Of a DNA stretch of 11,056 nt, positions 6,788 to 11,056 are shown piece by piece. Both the position numbers and the translations under genes were made by a program. Within the stretch, counting starts at the first letter, position 1. The number at the start of each line of letters is the position of its first letter. The notes under the pieces were generated by a model, which saw only the letters and a program-made list of their open reading frames with translations, made no database searches and was not told the DNA's origin. The stretch is from positions 1 through 11,056 of the forward strand of contig DASTYU010000179.1 in the NCBI GenBank assembly GCA_035764655.1. Direction: 5' to 3'. This DNA comes from DASTYU01 sp035764655. Lineage in GTDB: Bacteria > Chloroflexota > Limnocylindria > Limnocylindrales > CSP1-4.

Positions 6788-9715
6788 ATGACTCGGCGGC
6801 TCGCGCTCGTCGTTTCCATCGCGCTGTGCGCGCTCGTGCTGCCTGGAGCCGCTCCTCCCACGGTGTACTCGCCCGGTGCGCCGGGCGTCGGCGATCCCTA
6901 CTACCCGCTCGACGGGAACGGTGGCTACGACGTCCAGCACTACGACCTGGATCTCACGTACGACCCGGAGACCGACGAGCTGTCCGGGACGGCGACCATC
7001 GGGGCGCAGGCCACCCAGAACCTGTCGGCGTTCAACCTCGACTTCGTGGGCCTGACCGTCGAGTCGATCGAGGTCAACGGGGCCGCTGCCGGATGGACGC
7101 GCGACGACCATGAGCTGACGATCGCGCCTATCAGCGGCATCAACGACAAGGCCGCCTTCACGGTCGACATCGCCTACAACGGCGTCCCCGAGACGCTCCC
7201 GGACTTCGGTGAGTCCGGGTTCCTCCATACCGATGACGGGGCGGTGATCGTCGGCGAGCCGCACGGCGCCGCGACGTGGTACCCGGCGAACGACCATCCC
7301 ACGGACAAGGCCTCGTTCACGTTCCATTGGACCGTCCCGGAAGGCCTCGAGGCAGTCGCCAACGGCGTGCTCGTTGGCCAGGTGACGAACGGCGGCTGGA
7401 CCACGTGGACGTGGGACGCCGTCAATCCCATGGCGACCTACCTCGCCACCGTGTCGATCGGCCAGCTCGACATCGACTACTACAAGGCGCGCGGCCTGCC
7501 CTACTGGGACGCCATCGATCCGGCGCTCTTCGAGCCGTTCGAGCCGCCGCCCCCGCCCGACCCCATCGTGCCGACCGACGGCGACGCGCTGCTGTTCTCG
7601 CAGGTTGCCGACGGCACGCCGTCGTACAAGCGCCTGACCCGGGTCATCGAGGTGCCGGCGGGTGGCGCGAACCTCACGTTTGACACGTTCCACGACACCG
7701 AAGGCGGCTGGGACTTCCTGTTCGTCGAGACGCGGACCGCCGGGGGCGACGACTGGACCACGCTGCCGGAGGCGAATGGATTCACGAGCCAGGATGTCGG
7801 GGCGTGCCCCGGTCCCCTCGATTTCAACCCGTTCCTCGAGCACTACCTGACCCGGGTTGTCGTCGACCCGGGCGATCCGGAGAACCCGGACGACGACGAG
7901 GTCAGCTGCGATCCGTCCGGGACGACCGGCGACTGGTGGGCCGCAAGCGGTGAGGGCTTCGAGTGGGAGACCTGGTCGGTCGACCTCCCGAACGAGGGCG
8001 CCGACGCGGTCGACCTCGAGGTGTCCATCACCTACGCGAGTGACGAGATCATCCAGGGCCGCGGCGTGACGCTCGACAACCTGGTCGTGTCCACTGGCGA
8101 AGGCTCGACCTCCTTCGAGGCCGACGGCGACGTCTTCGACGGCTGGGTCGTCGGCGATCCGCCCGAGGGCAGTGGGCCGAACGAGAACTCGTGGATCGTC
8201 GATGACGTTGTCGAACCCCCGCCGCCTGAACCGGAGCCGCCGCTCGTCCTGCCCACCGACGGTGCGCAGATGCTCTTCTCGCAGCAGGCCGACTCCGCGT
8301 ACAAGCGCCTCACCCGCGTGCTCGACGTCCCGCCCGGCGGCTCCACGCTGTCGTTCGACACGTTCCACGACACCGAGGAAGCGTTCGACTTCCTGTTCGT
8401 CGAGGCGCGCACGGCCGGTGGCGACGACTGGACGACCCTCGAGGAGCAGACCGGCTTCGCGAACCAGGACACGGGGGCGTGCCCGGGCGTGATGTTCGAT
8501 CACCCGTTCCTCGAGCATTACCGGACGGCGACGCTCAACGAAGGTGATCCCAACGATCCAGACGACGACTTCTTCGAGTGCGCGCCCGCCGGCACCAGTG
8601 GTGACTGGTGGGCCGTCAGTGGGTCTCGGTTCGACTGGGAACCCTGGGTCCTTGCCCTGCCGAACGAAGGCTCCGAGCCCATCCAGCTCGAGGTGTCGAT
8701 CACGTACGCGAGTGACGGCAGCGTCCAGGGACGCGGCGTCACGCTCGACAACCTGGTCGTGTCGTCCGGGAGCGGCTCGACGTCGTTCGAGGACGATGGC
8801 GACACACTGGACGGCTGGATCGTCGCCGATCCCCCGACCGGCAGTCCTCCCAACGAGAACTCGTGGACGACCATCGGCGAGCTCCAGCCGCCACCGCCAC
8901 CGGATCCGCCCGGCATCCATGCCCGGGACTCGTTCGCCCGACAACCCGAGATCATCGACTTCCTGGCCGGCGTGTTCGGCACGTACCCGTTCCGGACGTC
9001 CGGGGGCATCGTCGACAACGTCTCCACCGGCTTCGCCCTCGAGACACAGACGCGCCCGGTGTACTCACCGGTTTTCTTCTTCGATGGTCCGAACTACGAC
9101 GTGGTCGTCCACGAGCTCGCCCACCAATGGGTCGGCGATTCACTCGCCGTCGAGCAGTGGCAGCACATCTGGCTCAACGAGGGCTTCGCGTCGTATGCCG
9201 AGTGGATGTGGGCCGCCTACCTCGGCGACGCCACCGAGGACGAGATCTTCGACTTCTTCTACAACGAGGTCTTCCCCGCCGACGCGACCGACTTCTGGGA
9301 TCTGCCGATCGGCGACCCGGGCACGGAGCGCCTGTTCGACGGCCCGGTCTACTACCGGGGCGCGATGACGCTGCATGTCCTGCGCATGCAGGTCGGCGAT
9401 CGTGACTTCCTGCGCATCCTGCAGCGCTGGGCGCGCGAACAGGCCGGCGGCAATGTCACGACGGACGAGTTCATCGCTCTCGCCGAGCACGTGTCGCACC
9501 AGCAACTCGACGAGTTGTTCGACACGTGGCTGTTCAGCACGACCCGGCCGGAACTGAACGCCGCTGCCATCCAGGCACAGCGTTCGGTCCCGAAGGGGAA
9601 GGCGAAGGACCATGTCCGTGATGCGGTCAGGCCCATGCTCGAGCGGTTGCAGCTAGGGCACAAGGCCGAGGATCATGGGAAGCGCTCCGCGAAAGGGCTG
9701 CTCGTCGCTCCCTGA
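6788..9715 (+). CDS. Secreted M1 zinc metallopeptidase with two inserted InhA-like MAM modules
   Basis: A 975-aa secreted protein. A signal peptide (about 1-22, positive start then ALVVSIALCALVLPGAA) precedes the N-terminal beta-saddle domain of M1 peptidases (about 38-245), with YDVQHYDLDLTYD and AATWYPANDHPTDKASF. Two tandem modules (261-469 and 488-693) sit in proline-rich linkers. The thermolysin-like catalytic domain follows: GFALETQ (748-754, GAMEN-equivalent), zinc motif HELAHQW (775-781) with third ligand E798 in NEGFASYAEW, and transition-state Tyr Y855 in YYRGAM. All catalytic residues are present, so it should be an active aminopeptidase-type enzyme. It ends soon after the catalytic domain with a basic tail, and the large C-terminal domain of long M1 enzymes is absent. 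The ATG at 6788 has GGGGAGGG at 6777-6784. The open frame back to 6698 would place about 30 polar residues before the signal peptide, so it was rejected. The natural substrate is unknown. Confidence 0.93.
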   Translation: MTRRLALVVSIALCALVLPGAAPPTVYSPGAPGVGDPYYPLDGNGGYDVQHYDLDLTYDPETDELSGTATIGAQATQNLSAFNLDFVGLTVESIEVNGAAAGWTRDDHELTIAPISGINDKAAFTVDIAYNGVPETLPDFGESGFLHTDDGAVIVGEPHGAATWYPANDHPTDKASFTFHWTVPEGLEAVANGVLVGQVTNGGWTTWTWDAVNPMATYLATVSIGQLDIDYYKARGLPYWDAIDPALFEPFEPPPPPDPIVPTDGDALLFSQVADGTPSYKRLTRVIEVPAGGANLTFDTFHDTEGGWDFLFVETRTAGGDDWTTLPEANGFTSQDVGACPGPLDFNPFLEHYLTRVVVDPGDPENPDDDEVSCDPSGTTGDWWAASGEGFEWETWSVDLPNEGADAVDLEVSITYASDEIIQGRGVTLDNLVVSTGEGSTSFEADGDVFDGWVVGDPPEGSGPNENSWIVDDVVEPPPPEPEPPLVLPTDGAQMLFSQQADSAYKRLTRVLDVPPGGSTLSFDTFHDTEEAFDFLFVEARTAGGDDWTTLEEQTGFANQDTGACPGVMFDHPFLEHYRTATLNEGDPNDPDDDFFECAPAGTSGDWWAVSGSRFDWEPWVLALPNEGSEPIQLEVSITYASDGSVQGRGVTLDNLVVSSGSGSTSFEDDGDTLDGWIVADPPTGSPPNENSWTTIGELQPPPPPDPPGIHARDSFARQPEIIDFLAGVFGTYPFRTSGGIVDNVSTGFALETQTRPVYSPVFFFDGPNYDVVVHELAHQWVGDSLAVEQWQHIWLNEGFASYAEWMWAAYLGDATEDEIFDFFYNEVFPADATDFWDLPIGDPGTERLFDGPVYYRGAMTLHVLRMQVGDRDFLRILQRWAREQAGGNVTTDEFIALAEHVSHQQLDELFDTWLFSTTRPELNAAAIQAQRSVPKGKAKDHVRDAVRPMLERLQLGHKAEDHGKRSAKGLLVAP
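7568..8194 (+). repeat. Inserted MAM-like module, copy 1 (within M1 peptidase)
   Basis: Encodes 209 residues from VPTDGDALLFSQ to PNENSW. The core pattern is a strand LTFDTFHDTEGGWDFLFVE, then RTAGGDDWTTL, then TGDWWA, then LEVSITYASD and QGRGVTLDNLVV. This resembles the MAM-like beta-sandwich of immune-inhibitor-A (M6) peptidases, which have DxEEGWDxxxVE, GGxxWTTL and GxGxxxDN equivalents. The terminal DGWVVGDPPEGSGPNENSW resembles the short segment following that domain. Two cysteines (in GACPG and SCDPS) flank an Asp-rich stretch, so a disulfide and a metal site are possible. By hand alignment the copy is about two thirds identical to copy 2. Confidence 0.8.
8249..8866 (+). repeat. Inserted MAM-like module, copy 2 (within M1 peptidase)
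   Basis: Encodes 206 residues from LPTDGAQMLFSQ to PNENSW, offset 681 nt from copy 1. Most conserved are YKRLTRV, FDTFHDTE, DFLFVE, RTAGGDDWTTL, LEVSITYASD, QGRGVTLDNLVVS and PNENSW. Divergence is concentrated in the region around the Asp-rich loop (DPNDPDDDFFEC), but both cysteines are kept. Synonymous and amino-acid differences are spread throughout, so the duplication looks old and both copies appear to be under selection rather than being a recent or assembly-generated duplication. Linkers rich in Pro and Glu (8195-8248 and after 8866) separate it from its neighbours. Confidence 0.8.
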
Positions 9716-9738
9716 GCGGCGCCGGCCCTTGCGCTGGG

Positions 9739-9747
9739 TGCGATGAT
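9739..9747 (+). promoter_or_regulatory. Extended -10 element placing +1 at the ATG of the small membrane protein
   Basis: TGC followed by GATGAT (four of six bases of the -10 consensus) forms an extended -10. If its last T is at -7, transcription would start at 9754, the A of the small gene's ATG. No -35 at the right spacing and no SD are visible, consistent with a leaderless transcript. Confidence 0.35.
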
Positions 9748-9753
9748 CCGCAC

Positions 9754-9963
9754 ATGGTCGAATACGGGAACGCGGTCGATCAGGGCAGCCGCGCCGCGGG
9801 CGGAGGCGGTGGCGTTGGCGGCGGCGGCGCAGATCTTGGCGCCGGCGCGGTCAACTTCGTCAACGACACGGTGCACCAGGTCCAGGCGTTGCCGCCGGAG
9901 ATGCTGCTGCTTCTGGCCGTCGTCATCCTGGCCGGCCTGTACGTCCTGAAGCGCGCGTTCTGA
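9754..9963 (+). CDS. Small glycine-rich single-pass membrane protein, unknown function
   Basis: A 69-aa hypothetical protein. Residues 13-32 are almost entirely Gly and Ala (AAGGGGGVGGGGADLGAG). An amphipathic stretch, NFVNDTVHQVQALPPE, follows, then one transmembrane helix (MLLLLAVVILAGLYVL) and a short positive end, KRAF. The positive C-terminus predicts that the tail faces the cytosol. I do not recognise a named family. A hydrophobic helix ending in a basic tail is unlikely in a random GC-rich frame, and the gap it fills is otherwise empty, which supports a real gene. There is no SD; a leaderless start is possible. It lies 38 nt after the M1 peptidase stop on the same strand. Confidence 0.6.
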   Translation: MVEYGNAVDQGSRAAGGGGGVGGGGADLGAGAVNFVNDTVHQVQALPPEMLLLLAVVILAGLYVLKRAF

Positions 9964-9986
9964 CAGTCTGACGGGCTGCCGCGCGG

Positions 9987-10385
9987 CTACGCGTTCGGCG
10001 TTTCCTGCAGGATCCAGCCGTTGCCGTCGGGGTCGGCGAAGCTCGCAAACGAGTTCCACGGCCCGCCCTTGCCCTCGAGCCACTCGCCGTCCTCGAAGTG
10101 GCGGATGGGCCCGACGTCCACGCCTCGCCCGATGAGCTCGGCCCGGGCGGCTTCGATGTCCGTCACCACGAGCTGCAGGCCATCGTACGAGCCCGGCTCG
10201 GATGTCGTGATGCCGGTGCCGATGGTGATCGAGCAGCCGGAACCCGGCGGCGTGATCTGGACCACGCGCAACCCGCCGTTCGTCGTGTCGAGGTCGACCG
10301 GAAACGCGCAGCGCTCCGAGTAGAAGGCCTTCGCGCGATCAACGTCGCTGACGGGCACCACCACGACTTCGAGTCTGTAATCCAT
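9987..10385 (-). CDS. VOC-superfamily (glyoxalase-fold) protein 1
   Basis: A 132-aa protein beginning MDYRLEVVVVPVSDVDRAKA. It has the two beta-alpha-beta-beta-beta units of VOC proteins. The first half contains VSDVDRAKAFYSE (about 12-24) and a CSITIGTGI strand. The second has LQLVVTDIEAARAELIGRGV and ends in FASFADPDGNGWILQE, where the final Glu is a usual metal-ligand position. The family includes glyoxalase I, ring-cleaving dioxygenases and resistance proteins; this short type is mostly uncharacterised. The frame opens four codons earlier at a GTG (10397), but GGAGAG lies just upstream of the ATG at 10385, which I prefer. It is divergent from VOC gene 2, with 69 nt between the starts. Confidence 0.9.
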   Translation of the reverse strand: MDYRLEVVVVPVSDVDRAKAFYSERCAFPVDLDTTNGGLRVVQITPPGSGCSITIGTGITTSEPGSYDGLQLVVTDIEAARAELIGRGVDVGPIRHFEDGEWLEGKGGPWNSFASFADPDGNGWILQETPNA

Positions 10386-10454
10386 CGTGCTCTCCACAGA
10401 TGATTTATGTCGGCGCCTGCGGTCTACCGTGCACCAGAGTACGGAGGACTCGCC
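10386..10454. promoter_or_regulatory. Divergent intergenic region between two VOC genes
   Basis: These 69 nt must hold the 5' signals of both VOC genes. The stretch around 10397-10409 (CAGATGATTTATG) is AT-rich for this genome. Read on the minus strand it offers CATAAA as a -10-like hexamer upstream of VOC gene 1, without a clear -35. On the plus strand, GGAGG at 10443-10447 is the SD of VOC gene 2, seven bases before its ATG. No convincing plus-strand promoter hexamers are seen. Confidence 0.3.
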
Positions 10455-10829
10455 ATGCTCACGAACTCACCGCTGTATGCCAGCTTCGCCGTGAACGACA
10501 TCTCCGCCGCGAAGCAGTTCTACGCCGACACGCTCGGCGTGCGGGTCGTGCAGATCGACGAAGGATTGCTTTCCATCCAGGCCCACAACGGCTATGCCGT
10601 GCTCGCCTACGTGAAGCCCCAGCACGTGCCTGCCGAGCACACGATCGTCAACTTCCCGGTCGACGACATCGAGACGACCGTCGATCGGCTGACCGAGGCC
10701 GGGGTGACATTCGAGCAGTACCCGTCGGGTCCGATCAAGACCAACGCGAAGGGCATCGCCCACCCCGGTCCGTGGCAGGCCTGGTTCCGCGACCCGGCCG
10801 GCAACATCCTGTCGGTGACGCAGGACTAG
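10455..10829 (+). CDS. VOC-superfamily (glyoxalase-fold) protein 2
   Basis: A 124-aa protein beginning MLTNSPLYASFAVNDISAAK. VOC features are VNDISAAKQFYADTLGVRVV (about 12-31) in the first half. The second half has IVNFPVDDIETTVDRLTEAGV and the closing AWFRDPAGNILSVTQD. It is clearly diverged from VOC protein 1 and from the fragment at the right edge, so these are not recent duplicates. The frame opens at an ATG at 10407, but the extra 16 residues do not fit the family. GGAGG at 10443-10447 with a seven-base spacer selects the ATG at 10455. Its TAG stop overlaps the stop of the convergent gene 3. Substrate unknown; a glyoxalase-like or small-molecule-binding role is family-level inference. 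Confidence 0.9.
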   Translation: MLTNSPLYASFAVNDISAAKQFYADTLGVRVVQIDEGLLSIQAHNGYAVLAYVKPQHVPAEHTIVNFPVDDIETTVDRLTEAGVTFEQYPSGPIKTNAKGIAHPGPWQAWFRDPAGNILSVTQD

Positions 10830-11056
10830 GTCGAGGCGTTGAGCGGCGCGAACAGGTCGACGCTGGTGCCGTCCGGATCCAGGACGATCGCGTAGCGCTG
10901 GCCCCAGAACGCGTCCCACGGTTCCTTGTGGCCGGCATGGCCGGCGTCGACGAGCGCCCGATAGGTCGCGTCCACGTCCGCGGCGCTATCGCAGGCGAAC
11001 GCGAGCGCGACGCGGTGGCCACCCGAAGGCGCCGTCCAGCCTGGATCGAACGAGCG
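10826..11056 (-). CDS. VOC-superfamily protein 3, C-terminal part (runs off right edge)
   Basis: Reading the minus strand from the right edge gives 76 codons without interruption, then TAG at 10828-10826. The peptide contains HRVALAFACDSAADVDATYR, ALVDAGHAGHKEPWDAFWGQ, and ends RYAIVLDPDGTSVDLFAPLN. This is the second half of a VOC domain: helix, WGQRYA strand and the DPDGxxVDLF closing strand. It belongs to the subgroup in which FWGQRYA precedes DPDG, different from its two VOC neighbours. No start codon lies in the window, so this gene is easily missed. The N-terminal half lies beyond the edge. Its stop codon and that of VOC gene 2 interlock in one CTAG tetranucleotide. Confidence 0.88.
   Translation of the reverse strand, partial: RSFDPGWTAPSGGHRVALAFACDSAADVDATYRALVDAGHAGHKEPWDAFWGQRYAIVLDPDGTSVDLFAPLNAST

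Noticed and set aside
6509..8944. 811-codon open frame on the minus strand opposite the M1 peptidase
   Set aside because: It lies antisense to the strongly supported peptidase, covers the duplicated modules and so looks repetitive, and has Arg/Gly/Val/Asp-rich composition without recognisable motifs. Long antisense frames are expected in this GC-rich codon usage.

Overview
This is an 11-kb, strongly GC-rich piece of chromosome. It suggests a free-living monoderm, probably soil or aquatic, most likely from Chloroflexota (Limnocylindria-like) or Actinomycetota. The taxonomic guess is inference. It rests on GC-rich codon use, frequent GTG starts with purine-rich Shine-Dalgarno (SD) sites, an F420-type luciferase-like oxidoreductase, a VanW/peptidoglycan-binding membrane protein, and small DUF1801, TfoX_N and VOC proteins of the kind common in those phyla. 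I see no rRNA, tRNA, IS element, prophage, CRISPR array or plasmid function.

Layout, left to right. A CotA-type multicopper oxidase enters from the left edge without its N-terminus (2-1873, +). Its 3' end overlaps a convergent DUF1801 protein by 25 nt (1849-2223, -). A class I SAM methyltransferase follows (2366-3196, +), closed by a very good intrinsic terminator (3218-3255). Next come an LLM-class, probably F420-dependent, oxidoreductase (3309-4247, +) and a VanW-domain membrane protein (4322-6214, +). The VanW gene has two credible starts and a bulged hairpin abutting the first SD. A convergent TfoX_N protein (6243-6572, -) is then divergent from a large secreted M1 metallopeptidase (6788-9715, +). 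A 69-aa glycine-rich single-pass membrane protein follows, possibly made from a leaderless mRNA (9754-9963, +). The right end holds three VOC (glyoxalase-fold) genes in alternating orientation: 9987-10385 (-), 10455-10829 (+), and a fragment leaving the right edge, 10826-11056 (-).

The genes do not form one pathway. Orientation changes at almost every gene, and most look like independent one-gene units. The cell-surface theme is the most coherent: the secreted M1 peptidase, the membrane-anchored VanW protein and possibly the oxidase (N-terminus not visible) would work outside the membrane. The small proteins, the methyltransferase and the LLM enzyme are cytosolic.

The most unusual object is the M1 peptidase. 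Two tandem copies of a roughly 208-residue module, resembling the MAM-like domains of immune-inhibitor-A peptidases, sit in proline-rich linkers exactly between its N-terminal beta domain and its zinc catalytic domain. Otherwise the window looks like ordinary chromosomal housekeeping and accessory content. I do not see a multi-gene defence, secondary-metabolite or mobile system.
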